This document shows positions 32,372 to 41,249 of a stretch of DNA of 64,000 bases, piece by piece (position 1 is the stretch's first letter; each line of letters starts with the position of its first letter). Origin of the DNA: UMGS1649 sp045604405 (GTDB lineage Bacteria > Bacillota > Clostridia > TANB77 > CAG-465); contig JAZUNZ010000031.1 in NCBI GenBank assembly GCA_045604405.1, positions 1 through 64,000 on the forward strand. The letters run 5' to 3'. The notes beneath the pieces were generated by a model, which worked only from the letters and a program-made list of their open reading frames with translations, ran no database searches and had not been told where the DNA came from. The position numbers were made by a program, and so were the translations under genes.

Positions 32372-35300
32372 ATGCAGTTAAAAAGGATTGAAATACAGGG
32401 GTTTAAATCGTTTGCAGATAAAACTATAATAGAGTTCGAGGGTGGAATTACTACTATAGTTGGACCAAATGGTAGTGGAAAGAGTAATATTTCTGACGCA
32501 GTAAGATGGGTCCTAGGTGAACAAAGTGCAAAGAGCTTGAGAGGCTCTAAAATGGAAGATGTAATATTTGCAGGGACTAAGCATAGAAAAATGCTTGGTC
32601 TTGCTGAGGTTTCGCTTGTTTTAGATAATAGTGACCATAGTTTAAACGTGGAGTTTGACGAAGTGGTTGTTACAAGAAGAGTATATAGAAGTGGAGAAAG
32701 TGAATATTTAATAAATAAATCTCAAGTTAGACTTAAAGATGTGCAAGAAATGTTTATGGACACAGGTGTAGGGCGCGATGGTTATAGCATAATTGGACAA
32801 GGTAAGATAGATACAATAATTTCTTCAAAATCTGAAGATAGAAGAAGTATTTTTGAGGAAGCTTCTGGCATAGTAAAATACAGAACCAGAAAAGAAGAAG
32901 CTGTAAGAAAATTAGAACATACTAACGAGAACTTAGCAAGAGTTACAGATATATTAACTGAGATAAACAATAATTTAGAGCCATTAAGTAAAAAGGCAGA
33001 AACAGCAAAAAAATATTTAGATTTAAAAGGTAAATTAAAAGACATAGATGTTAAGATTTTCTTAAATGTAATAGATAGTTGTTCTAAAGATTTGGAAGAC
33101 TTGAATTTAAAGATAGAGGCATTAAATAATAGTATAGTTTCAAAGGAAGATGAACTTACAGAGTCACAAAGAGCCAGTGATGATACAAGAGTATGTTTAG
33201 AAGAGCTTCTTCAAGCTATAGAATCTACTCAAGAGATGTATTATTCTTCTTTAAATGAAGTGGATAGATTGTCATCCAAAATAGAGGCTTTTGATGATAG
33301 AGTAGCTTTAAATAAAGAAAATATTTCTAAGTTAAAGGAAGAAATAGCTGGAAGTGATACGTCTATTGCAATATTAGAAGAAGAAATTATAACAAGAACA
33401 GGAAAAAAAGATAACTTAGAGAAGAATAAATTAAGATTTGAAAAAGAGTTAGAGGAAAAAACAGAAGAACTTAAAGAATTAACTAATAATATGTCTGAAA
33501 GAGAACTTGAAATTGAAGAACTTAAAAGAAAAGTTGAGTCTTTAAAAGAAAATATAAGTGAATTAAAGCTTAAAATAGCAACTGCTAGTATGAAGCTTGA
33601 AGCAAATAATAAAAGACTAGCAACAATAGAAAGCGAAGTTGGTTCAGATATATCTAGTTCAGACGGCATAAAAATACGAGTAGCTGAAGTAGAAGATGAA
33701 TTTGCATTAGTTACAAAAAGAAGAAATGTTTTAAAGGATAAGGCAGAGTCATTAACTCAAAGCAAAATAAAACTTGAAGAATTTTTTGCAACTTTTACAG
33801 ATAAAGAAAATGAATATAAACAAAAAATATTAGAGACAAGGTCTAAGTTAAATTATATGTTAAACTTAGAAAGCGAGTCAGAGGGCTATACAAGAAGTGT
33901 TAAAAGCATAATTGACTTATCCAGAAGAAATGCAAAATATACAGACCATGTATTTGGAACTCTTGCATCTTTAATATCTACTGAAGAAAAATACGAAAAA
34001 GCTATTGAAATAGCTATGGGTGGATATATACAAAATATAGTTGTAGACAAGGACTTGGTTGCAAAAGATTTAGTTAATTTTTTAAAAGACGGAATGCTTG
34101 GCCGTGCAACATTTTTACCAATTGAGAGTATTAGGCTATATAAAGAAGATATTCCAGCTAATCTTAAGAAGGAAACGGGCTACATTGGAACTGCAATGGA
34201 ACTTGTGTCTTTCGATAAAAAGTTTGAGGCGGTAGCTCGTTTAGCGCTAGGTAGAACAGTAGTAGTAGATACTATTGAAAATGGAATTAAAATTTCTAAA
34301 GTATCTAAAAACAGTGCTAAGATTGTAACTCTTGCTGGTGAAGTTATAGCAACAACAGGAAGCATAACTGGTGGACAAGTTGCGTCAAAACAAATGACAC
34401 TTGTAGGTCGTGGCAGAAGAATAAATGAGTACAAAGAGCGTCTAGCAACACTTGAAGCAGATTACGCTAAACATTTAGAGAGCATCAAGAAGGAGCAAGG
34501 AAGTTACAGCCAAATTGTAGATGAGTTGGCTAAGGTAACTACCGAATATACAGAGTGTAATACAAATTATAGCGTTATAGAAGAAAGATTAAATCAAGTA
34601 TTAAAAGAAGCAGATAAAATAAAAGATTTAAGAAAGAATAAAGAAGCTGAAAAACTAGAATTGTTATCTTCAAACAAGGATTTAGAGTGGGATATAAATG
34701 AAACAAATAAGCAAATAGAAACTTTAAATGTTGAAATCTCTAAATACATAGAAGAAATAGCAGAATATGCAAGATTTAATAAGGAAAAAGAAGCAAGAGT
34801 TAACTTCTTAAATGAGGATATCATGAATCTTAAAGTATCTTTATCTTCGTTTGATGAATCGGCACTAGCCATTGATGAAATGGTAGAAAAAATAAGACAA
34901 GATATAGCTAGCTTCTTAAACAGTACTGAAAGAAAGAAAGAGTTAATTTTAGAATATGAAAATGAGCTTGCTACAAGTGGGGCTAAAAACGAAGAAGATA
35001 AGAAGCAGGTAGAAATTCTTAAAGAAAAAGCAGACAATCTGAAACTAGAAATAGACAAGTTAAAGCAAGATAAAGCAAACAATATAGCAAAACAAAGTGA
35101 GCTTGAAAAAACCACATATGAAGCTATGAAGTCATTAGAAAAGTTAAGGGCAGAAAAAGCTAAACTAGACAATAAGAAAGAAAAGTACGACAGCGATACA
35201 GAACTTCTAAAAATTAGAATGTGGGAAGAATATGAAATCACAGTATCGTTAGCTCGTGAATTAGATAAAGCTTTAGATGAGCTTAAAGATATATCTAAGA

Positions 35301-35941
35301 CGAAATTAGAGCAAATGGCAAACAAATTAAAATCTGAGATAAAAGCATTAGGAGAAGTAACAGTAAGTGCTATTGAAGAATATAAAGAATTAAGTGAGAG
35401 AGGACAATTTATATCTAAACAAAAGGAAGATTTAGAAGAAACCAAATCTAAACTTGAAAACTTAATAGATAATACTACAGCTGTTATGAAGACACAGTTT
35501 GCTAAACAGTTTAAAGAGATAAACGAAAACTTTAAAGAAACATTTAAAGAATTATTTGGTGGAGGAAGAGCAGAATTAAGGCTTACAGATGATAAAAACG
35601 TATTAGAAAGTGGAATAGAAATAGACGTTGAACCACCTGGAAAGAAGCTTCAAAATATGTCTTTATTATCTGGAGGAGAAAAAGCTTTAACTGCCATTGC
35701 AATACTATTTGCAATTTTAAAAATTAAAGCACCACCATTCTGTGTACTAGATGAAATAGAAGCGGCTCTAGACGATATAAACGTTGCAAGATTTGCATCA
35801 TATCTTGAAAAATATTCAGACGAAACACAATTTATTGTGATTACACATAGAAAAGGTACAATGGAAGTTGCAACATCAGTATATGGTGTTACAATGCAAG
35901 AATATGGGGTATCTAAGCTTGTGTCGATGAAAATGAAATAA
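32372..35941 (+). CDS. smc: chromosome segregation protein SMC
   Basis: 1189-residue condensin subunit that compacts and segregates the chromosome with ScpA/ScpB. The N-terminal ATPase half has Walker A GPNGSGKSN (31-39) and the Q-loop WVLGEQSAKSLRG. Two long antiparallel coiled coils flank the hinge (~500-660; GYIQNIVVDKDLVAKDLVNF, with GGQ- and G-rich turns). The C-terminal head has the signature LLSGGEKALTAIAILFAI and Walker B FCVLDEIEAALDD. All catalytic motifs are intact and the length is typical. AAGGAG precedes the ATG. scpA and scpB are not adjacent. Confidence 0.97.
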   Translation: MQLKRIEIQGFKSFADKTIIEFEGGITTIVGPNGSGKSNISDAVRWVLGEQSAKSLRGSKMEDVIFAGTKHRKMLGLAEVSLVLDNSDHSLNVEFDEVVVTRRVYRSGESEYLINKSQVRLKDVQEMFMDTGVGRDGYSIIGQGKIDTIISSKSEDRRSIFEEASGIVKYRTRKEEAVRKLEHTNENLARVTDILTEINNNLEPLSKKAETAKKYLDLKGKLKDIDVKIFLNVIDSCSKDLEDLNLKIEALNNSIVSKEDELTESQRASDDTRVCLEELLQAIESTQEMYYSSLNEVDRLSSKIEAFDDRVALNKENISKLKEEIAGSDTSIAILEEEIITRTGKKDNLEKNKLRFEKELEEKTEELKELTNNMSERELEIEELKRKVESLKENISELKLKIATASMKLEANNKRLATIESEVGSDISSSDGIKIRVAEVEDEFALVTKRRNVLKDKAESLTQSKIKLEEFFATFTDKENEYKQKILETRSKLNYMLNLESESEGYTRSVKSIIDLSRRNAKYTDHVFGTLASLISTEEKYEKAIEIAMGGYIQNIVVDKDLVAKDLVNFLKDGMLGRATFLPIESIRLYKEDIPANLKKETGYIGTAMELVSFDKKFEAVARLALGRTVVVDTIENGIKISKVSKNSAKIVTLAGEVIATTGSITGGQVASKQMTLVGRGRRINEYKERLATLEADYAKHLESIKKEQGSYSQIVDELAKVTTEYTECNTNYSVIEERLNQVLKEADKIKDLRKNKEAEKLELLSSNKDLEWDINETNKQIETLNVEISKYIEEIAEYARFNKEKEARVNFLNEDIMNLKVSLSSFDESALAIDEMVEKIRQDIASFLNSTERKKELILEYENELATSGAKNEEDKKQVEILKEKADNLKLEIDKLKQDKANNIAKQSELEKTTYEAMKSLEKLRAEKAKLDNKKEKYDSDTELLKIRMWEEYEITVSLARELDKALDELKDISKTKLEQMANKLKSEIKALGEVTVSAIEEYKELSERGQFISKQKEDLEETKSKLENLIDNTTAVMKTQFAKQFKEINENFKETFKELFGGGRAELRLTDDKNVLESGIEIDVEPPGKKLQNMSLLSGGEKALTAIAILFAILKIKAPPFCVLDEIEAALDDINVARFASYLEKYSDETQFIVITHRKGTMEVATSVYGVTMQEYGVSKLVSMKMK

Positions 35942-35949
35942 AATTAAGT

Positions 35950-35993
35950 AATAAACTAAGGTGTTCATATTGAATACTTTGGTTTATTTTATT
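35950..35993 (+). terminator. intrinsic terminator of smc
   Basis: A 17-bp stem starting AATAAAC (35950) and ending GTTTATT, with three wobble pairs and a 5-base loop, followed by a T-rich tract. Confidence 0.8.
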
Positions 35994-36022
35994 TAGAGTT
36001 TGTTATTACTAAAACAACCAAA

Positions 36023-36046
36023 ACAGTCCGGGGGTAACCGGACTGT
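36023..36046 (+). other. GC-rich hairpin in the smc-trmFO gap
   Basis: ACAGTCCGG (36023-36031) / CCGGACTGT (36038-36046) with loop GGGTAA. It has no T tract on the plus strand and stands out in AT-rich sequence. It could be a second terminator element or part of a small RNA; no promoter is clear. Confidence 0.4.
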
Positions 36047-36109
36047 AAAAAGGGTAAATAATATATAATAAATATATTAAAAAGGTTTATGAAAAAGGTA
36101 ATTGTATTA

Positions 36110-36138
36110 TTGTTAATACTCCTAAATTATAGTATAAT
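36110..36138 (+). promoter_or_regulatory. sigma-A promoter of trmFO-holA
   Basis: TTGTTA (36110-36115), 17 bases, TATAAT (36133-36138), 77 bases before the trmFO ATG. Confidence 0.75.
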
Positions 36139-36215
36139 GTATAAGAATCTGATGTCGAAATATAGATTGAAATAATAAAAAGAAAATAAAGTTTTGTCGA
36201 AGTAGGAGAAGGTAA

Positions 36216-37529
36216 ATGGAACATGTAAATATAATTGGTGCAGGACTTGCAGGATGTGAGTGCGCATATATTTTAAGTAAATATAACATAAAGTCAAGAC
36301 TATATGAAATGAAGCCTTTAAAGAAAAGTCCGGCTCATGTGTCAGAAAATTTTGCAGAGCTTGTATGCAGTAACTCTTTAAAGTCGGAAGCATTAACAAA
36401 CGCATGTGGCTTGTTAAAAGAGGAAATGAGACTTCTAGGTAGTATTTTTGTTGAAGCTGCATATAAATCTAAATTGCCAGCAGGCCAAGCATTAGCAGTA
36501 AATAGAGAAAAATTTTCAAAATATATAACAGATATAATAAAAAGTGATCCTAACATTGAGATTACATATGAGGAAGTAGAGGATTTAAGTAAATTAGAGG
36601 GAATAGTCGTAATAGCAACAGGACCACTTACAAGTGATGCATTATCTAATTCAATTGCAAAACTTATCGGAGAAAACAAATTATATTTTTACGATGCTGC
36701 AGCTCCTATTGTGCTTAGAGAAAGTATAGACATGACTAAAGCATATAGAAAAGATAGATATGGTAAGATAGGCCAGGGAGATTACTTAAATCTTGCGATG
36801 ACTAAAGAAGAATATGATGTGTTCTTTGATGCTTTATTAAATGCGGAACAAGCGCCACGTCATTCTTTTGACAGCATGCAACATTTTGAAGGCTGCATGC
36901 CAATAGAAGCTATGGCAAAAAGAGGAGAGAAGACATTAACTTTCGGCCCCCTTAAACCAGTTGGTTTGTATAAAGAGGATGGAACAAAACCTTATGCTGT
37001 ATTACAACTTAGAAAAGAAGACGAAGAAGAAACTATGTATAATCTTGTGGGCTTTCAAACTAGCCTTAAATTTTCCGAGCAAAAAAGAGTTTTTGGACTT
37101 ATTCCGGGACTGGAAAACGCAGAATATACAAGATATGGAGTAATGCATAGGAATACATATATAAACGCACCAAAAGTGTTAAATCAAGACTTTAGCATGA
37201 AGACAAATCCTAATATATATTTTGCAGGTCAAATAAGTGGAGTAGAGGGATATGTTGAATCAGCTGCAAGTGGACTTATGGTCGCATTTAATATAATAGC
37301 AAAGTTAAAACAAGTAAATATACAATTTAGTGATGAAACAATGTTAGGGGCTTTAAGCAAATATATTGCAACACAAAACAGTGACTTCCAGCCTATGAAT
37401 GCAAACTTTGGAATTATTAAAAGTACAGAAACTAAAATTAAAGATAAAAAAGAAAGATATAGTTTTTATGCTGAAAGGTCATTAAATAAAATAAAGGAGT
37501 TGAGCCATGAGCTTAAAAATATTAGATGA
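36216..37529 (+). CDS. trmFO: folate/FAD-dependent tRNA (uracil-54-C5)-methyltransferase TrmFO
   Basis: Makes ribothymidine 54 in the T loop of tRNAs, taking the carbon from methylenetetrahydrofolate. 437 residues: the FAD-binding Rossmann start VNIIGAGLAGCECAYIL, then MKPLKKSPAHVSENFAELVC, SNSLKSEALTNACGLLKEEM and PAGQALAVNREKF, all GidA-like TrmFO motifs. Near the C-terminal part come YFAGQISGVEGYVESAASGL and the NANFGI segment. AGGAGAAGG precedes the ATG. Its 3' end overlaps holA by 23 bases. Confidence 0.96.
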   Translation: MEHVNIIGAGLAGCECAYILSKYNIKSRLYEMKPLKKSPAHVSENFAELVCSNSLKSEALTNACGLLKEEMRLLGSIFVEAAYKSKLPAGQALAVNREKFSKYITDIIKSDPNIEITYEEVEDLSKLEGIVVIATGPLTSDALSNSIAKLIGENKLYFYDAAAPIVLRESIDMTKAYRKDRYGKIGQGDYLNLAMTKEEYDVFFDALLNAEQAPRHSFDSMQHFEGCMPIEAMAKRGEKTLTFGPLKPVGLYKEDGTKPYAVLQLRKEDEEETMYNLVGFQTSLKFSEQKRVFGLIPGLENAEYTRYGVMHRNTYINAPKVLNQDFSMKTNPNIYFAGQISGVEGYVESAASGLMVAFNIIAKLKQVNIQFSDETMLGALSKYIATQNSDFQPMNANFGIIKSTETKIKDKKERYSFYAERSLNKIKELSHELKNIR

Positions 37530-38475
37530 AGATATTAAAAATAAAAAATTGCATGGAATATATTTGCTTTACGGAAATGAAAAGTACGATATAGAAAATT
37601 ATCTAGAGAAAATGAAAAAATGCTTTGCAAATTTGGAGATGGGTGTAAACTTTTTCGTGTTGGATAAAACAACTATAGATAGTTTAGCGGATATTTGTGA
37701 TAGTGTTTCGTTTTTTGGATTAGAAAAACTGGTAGTTATTAAAAACACAGGACTAAAATTTAATAAAGATATATTTGAAAATATTAATAACCCAGAGCTT
37801 GTTATAGTTATCATAGAGGATAGTGTGGATAAAAGGACATCAGAATATAAATATTTAACCAAAAAAGCCGTATGTGTGGAATTTAATAAGCTAAATGAAA
37901 AGGATGCTATATTTTTTGTTAAGAGAATGTTAAATGCATACAAAATATCTGTATCTGATGACACTGCAAAATATTTAGTGTCTGTTTGCACAGAAGAAAA
38001 ACAAATATTAATTAATGAATTTAGAAAAATTGTTGCATACTTAAATGAAGGAGAGAACCTTACAACAGATGTAATAGATAAAATATGTTCAAAAACATTA
38101 GATGCAAAAATATTTGACCTTATGGACAGTATTATGACAAAGAAAAAAACTTTAGCGTTATCATTGTTAGAAGATATGCTTGCACAAAGTACATATATTG
38201 GAATAATAACGTCTATGATGTTTAAGCAAATAAAACAGATGTATCAAATAAAACTCACTGAGAAAAAAATAAAAGAAACAGGGGCAAGCATAGATATTGC
38301 AAAAGATTTAGGAATTCATCCTTTTGCATTTGCAAAGCTGAAATCTGCAAGTTCTATGTATACATTAGAACAACTACAAAATTTAATGCTAGATTTTGAC
38401 GAATATGATGAAGCATCAAAAACTGGTAAAGTGGACATTGTTGTTGGATTAAAAACAATAATACTTAAGATGTAA
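37507..38475 (+). CDS. holA: DNA polymerase III delta subunit
   Basis: Clamp-loader subunit that opens the beta clamp. 322 residues. The N-terminal domain has LHGIYLLYGNEKYDIENYLE, the HolA-type LLYG-(N/D)-E pattern, then SFFGLEKLVVIKN, ITISSG-like strands and a C-terminal helical collar (DAKIFDLMDSIMTKKK; GIHPFAFAKL; YDEASKTGKVD). Sequence conservation of this subunit is always low, but the order of motifs is right. It overlaps trmFO and is probably translationally coupled. Confidence 0.9.
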   Translation: MSLKILDEDIKNKKLHGIYLLYGNEKYDIENYLEKMKKCFANLEMGVNFFVLDKTTIDSLADICDSVSFFGLEKLVVIKNTGLKFNKDIFENINNPELVIVIIEDSVDKRTSEYKYLTKKAVCVEFNKLNEKDAIFFVKRMLNAYKISVSDDTAKYLVSVCTEEKQILINEFRKIVAYLNEGENLTTDVIDKICSKTLDAKIFDLMDSIMTKKKTLALSLLEDMLAQSTYIGIITSMMFKQIKQMYQIKLTEKKIKETGASIDIAKDLGIHPFAFAKLKSASSMYTLEQLQNLMLDFDEYDEASKTGKVDIVVGLKTIILKM

Positions 38476-38495
38476 AACATATTTTAACTCTTCTT

Positions 38496-38524
38496 TTGAC
38501 AAAATATGTAATTTGTGATAAAAT
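38496..38524 (+). promoter_or_regulatory. sigma-A promoter of the unknown gene before gpr
   Basis: TTGACA (38496-38501), 17 bases, extended TGaTAAAAT (38516-38524). It rules out the upstream in-frame start at 38515. Confidence 0.8.
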
Positions 38525-38574
38525 ATAAACGTATAATATACATAATAACTATTCTAATTAGGAGGTTAATGCAA

Positions 38575-39264
38575 TTGAAAATTTTAGGTAAGGAATTTAA
38601 ACGGATAGATGACAAAGATTTTGAGTTGTACCTTGTTGACGAAATAAAAAATGACGACGAATTTGTACAAATATTAGATAAAAATTTATTTGGCCTTGTG
38701 CAAAAATTAAGCAAATTTATTTACACGGACGGACAAATAAAGGTTATATCTCAACGCGACAGACTTTATCATAAGTGCGCAGAAGTAAGATACAAATTTG
38801 AATCAGCTAACTGGTATCTAAAAAAAGATCAAGACAACATACAATTATATGTAAAAGCGGATTATGAATCAGATATAAAAACTGGCAATAAAGATATAGA
38901 CAATTTCATTGCTAAACATTACATGGTTTTAAAAAACATAATTCAGTCAAAAAAACAATTTGCAAGAGACATGTCAAAGCTAGCATATGCATTAAATTTG
39001 CCATTTGAACTGGTGATGTGCTTTAGAGGTGACGAAGAAAGCATAAGTCAATTTGTTGATACGGTAAGAAAGGCAATTGCACATTGTTTTTATGCAGACA
39101 GTTTAACAATGAAAAAATTAATCAGTTATTCATCAGAAGAAAGACAAGAAATTTTTGATTACATAGGACTTTATGTTCCCAAAACTTATATGGAAAAAGC
39201 TTTAAAGATAGGCAAATATGCATATAATTGCCTGGAAAAAAGAGAAATAATTGGTTACACATGA
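38575..39264 (+). CDS. unrecognised cytosolic protein
   Basis: 229 residues, charged, no signal or membrane helix. The start is probably TTG 38575: AGGAGG (38560-38565) is 9 bases before it but only 3 before ATG 38569 in the same frame. Visible features are a mixed alpha/beta N-terminal half (DFELYLVDEIKNDDEFVQIL, YHKCAEVRYKFESANWYLKK) and a helical C-terminal half (KKQFARDMSKLAYALNLPFE; KAIAHCFYADSLTMKKLI). I do not recognise a family. It has its own promoter and is followed by the terminator that overlaps the gpr ribosome binding site. Confidence 0.7.
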   Translation: MKILGKEFKRIDDKDFELYLVDEIKNDDEFVQILDKNLFGLVQKLSKFIYTDGQIKVISQRDRLYHKCAEVRYKFESANWYLKKDQDNIQLYVKADYESDIKTGNKDIDNFIAKHYMVLKNIIQSKKQFARDMSKLAYALNLPFELVMCFRGDEESISQFVDTVRKAIAHCFYADSLTMKKLISYSSEERQEIFDYIGLYVPKTYMEKALKIGKYAYNCLEKREIIGYT

Positions 39265-39283
39265 ATTAGTTGAAAAAAATTAT

Positions 39284-39329
39284 AAAAACACTTCTTTTAA
39301 TACATAATAGTTAAAAGAGGTGTTTTTTT
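39284..39329 (+). terminator. intrinsic terminator that sequesters the gpr ribosome binding site
   Basis: AAAACACTTCTTTTAA (39285-39300) pairs with TTAAAAGAGGTGTTTT (39311-39326), one wobble, then three more T up to the gpr ATG (39330). The GAGGTG ribosome binding site is inside the right arm. Confidence 0.85.
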
Positions 39330-40283
39330 ATGGTAAATTTCAATTTTAGAACAGATATGGCAGACGAAAGAGTAGATACATACAAGCAGGTTAATAATTT
39401 AACCGAAATAGACGGAATAAAAGTAGAGACTAAATCTGAAGAAATGGTAAAGACGACAACTGTAGATGTACTAAATGAAAATGGTAAAAATGCAGTAAAA
39501 AAAGATATAGGCAAATACATAACTATTGAAATAAGTGATGTTGAGTATCTAACAGAGGAACAAAAACAAAGAGTAATTTCAGCACTTTCAGAACAAATCA
39601 AAATACTTATAGGAAGAAATCTTAATAGTGTAATGATCGTGGGGCTTGGAAATGAATCAGTAACACCTGATGCGTTAGGACCAAAAGTAGTTTCCTATAT
39701 TAATGTAACAAGACATATGTTAATGTATGCCAAAGATTATGTTGAACCTGGAACCAGAGAGATAAGCGCCATATCACCAGGTGTACTTGGAACTACTGGT
39801 ATAGAAACTGAGGAGATAATAGAGTCTGTTACAAAATTGGTAAAACCAGACGTGTTAATAGTAATAGACAGCTTGGCTTCTATGAGTGTAACAAGAATTG
39901 GCAAAACCATTCAACTTGGAAATACTGGCATAACACCAGGAGCAGGTGTAGGAAATAAAAGGCGCGCTTTAAACAAACAAAGTCTGGGCATGGATGTAAT
40001 AGCAATTGGTGTACCTACAGTTGTGGATATGGCAACAATTACAAATGAAGCAATAGATAAACTAACTAATAATTTAAAGAATGAAGCTACAAATTATATG
40101 AATCATGGACTGGATAAAGCAAAAGTAGAAGAAATTTTCGCTCTTTTTGATAGAGAAGATAGATACAACATGATAGCAAATGCGCTTCATACAGACAACT
40201 ACATAGTTACACCAAAGGAAATAGACAATGTTATATTTAAAATTTCCGAGATAATTGCAAGTGGGTTAAATGTGGCGTTGTAA
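39330..40283 (+). CDS. gpr: germination protease GPR
   Basis: An atypical aspartate-type protease, made as a zymogen in the forespore, that degrades small acid-soluble spore proteins at germination. 317 residues. FRTDMADERVDTYKQ at the N terminus is the self-processing region. The core holds VMIVGLGNESVTPDALGPKV, HMLMYAKDYVEPGTREISAI, SPGVLGTTGIETEEII, VIVIDSLASMSVTRIG-like and GAGVGNKRRALNKQSLGMDV, all typical. This proves a sporulating lineage. Its usual partner spoIIP is not adjacent. The 3' 267 bases are duplicated downstream. Confidence 0.96.
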   Translation: MVNFNFRTDMADERVDTYKQVNNLTEIDGIKVETKSEEMVKTTTVDVLNENGKNAVKKDIGKYITIEISDVEYLTEEQKQRVISALSEQIKILIGRNLNSVMIVGLGNESVTPDALGPKVVSYINVTRHMLMYAKDYVEPGTREISAISPGVLGTTGIETEEIIESVTKLVKPDVLIVIDSLASMSVTRIGKTIQLGNTGITPGAGVGNKRRALNKQSLGMDVIAIGVPTVVDMATITNEAIDKLTNNLKNEATNYMNHGLDKAKVEEIFALFDREDRYNMIANALHTDNYIVTPKEIDNVIFKISEIIASGLNVAL

Positions 40284-40298
40284 TATAAATAATTATTT

Positions 40299-40334
40299 AA
40301 GCAGATAATAAGTTGTTAATTATCTGCTTTTGTG
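40299..40334 (+). terminator. intrinsic terminator of gpr
   Basis: AAGCAGATAAT (40299-40309) / ATTATCTGCTT (40319-40329) and a T tract. Confidence 0.85.
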
Positions 40335-40371
40335 ATATGCTTTTAAATGAGAAAAAGGAGTAGAATAAAAA

Positions 40372-40803
40372 ATGTTAGAAATTAAAACTTATCCGTTGGG
40401 ATATTGTAGTGAATTAGAATACACTAGAGTGGTTTGTGTAAGTAGATATAAAGGTAATTATATATTTTCATATAATAAAAAGCGTGAAGGGTGGGAAATA
40501 CCTGGTGGACATATTGAAGAAGGTGAAAGTTGGGAAGAAGCAGCTAAAAGAGAAATGTACGAAGAAACTGGTGCTACTAAAATTGAAATAGAGCCAGTTT
40601 GTGTGTATAAGATTAATTCATTTGCTTTACTTTGCTTTTGTGAGATTATAGAGATTGAAGAAATGCCTAAAGAGTATGAAATGGAAAAAATAATGTTTTG
40701 TGACAAACTGCCACAAAATTTAACTTTTCCAGAAGCTCATACATTATATTTCAGCATTGTGAAAAAGTATCTTGATAATAAAGATATAAAAGAGTTACAA
40801 TAA
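40372..40803 (+). CDS. Nudix hydrolase
   Basis: 143 residues; hydrolyses a nucleoside diphosphate linked to another group. The Nudix box G-x5-E-x7-REUXEEXGU is intact at ~45-68 (GGHIEEGESWEEAAKREMYE then ETGA). Upstream strand VVCVSRYKGNYIFSYNKKRE fits MutT-like folds. Substrate not deducible. AAAAGGAG precedes the ATG. It lies between gpr and a degenerate copy of the gpr 3' end, which suggests insertion by recombination at gpr. Confidence 0.9.
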   Translation: MLEIKTYPLGYCSELEYTRVVCVSRYKGNYIFSYNKKREGWEIPGGHIEEGESWEEAAKREMYEETGATKIEIEPVCVYKINSFALLCFCEIIEIEEMPKEYEMEKIMFCDKLPQNLTFPEAHTLYFSIVKKYLDNKDIKELQ

Positions 40804-40837
40804 CGTACTCCGACCTAGAGTTGCAAGAACGTATTTC

Positions 40838-41105
40838 CACAGTTGTAGACATGGCTACGATTACAAATGAAGCAATAGATAAACATACAAACAGAATAAA
40901 AGACGAAGCTACAAATTATACAAACCATGGAATAGATAGAAAAAAAGTAGAAGAAATATTTTATCTTTTTGATAGAGAAGATAGATATAACATGATAGCA
41001 AATGCACTTCATACAGACAACTACATAGTTACACCAAAGGAAATAGACAATGTTATACTTAAAATTTCTGAGATAATTGCTAGCGGATTAAATGTTGCAT
41101 TATAA
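40838..41105 (+). pseudogene. duplicated, truncated 3' end of gpr
   Basis: Bases 40839-41105 align without gaps to gpr 40017-40283 (constant offset 822) and encode VDMATITNEAIDKHTNRIKD through ISEIIASGLNVAL. Differences are scattered (for example YTNHGIDRKKVEEIFYLF against YMNHGLDKAKVEEIFALF). A frame is open from TTG 40821 but without a ribosome binding site and without the GPR catalytic region, so it is a remnant. Confidence 0.85.
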
Positions 41106-41196
41106 CATAAAAAATAAGCCAAGCCCTGTAATGGAATAAGACAAAAGAAAATAGCAATCCAAAATATTTATAAATATGTAATATTTAGGTATTTAC

Positions 41197-41225
41197 TTGC
41201 TTTTTGGGTAAAAAAAGTGTAAAAT
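41197..41225 (+). promoter_or_regulatory. possible sigma-A promoter of the bactofilin-like protein
   Basis: TTGCTT (41197-41202), 17 bases, TAAAAT (41220-41225). ATG is 25 bases further, with AGGGGGG before it. Confidence 0.6.
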
Positions 41226-41249
41226 AACTTCTGTAGAGGGGGGCTTAAA

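Noticed and set aside
38515..38574. Longer start for the unknown gene before gpr
   Set aside because: The upstream start lies inside the TTGACA-TAAAAT promoter; AGGAGG points to the start at 38575 (or 38569).
40821..41105. Independent small gene after the Nudix hydrolase
   Set aside because: It has no ribosome binding site, and its sequence matches the 3' end of gpr without the catalytic region.
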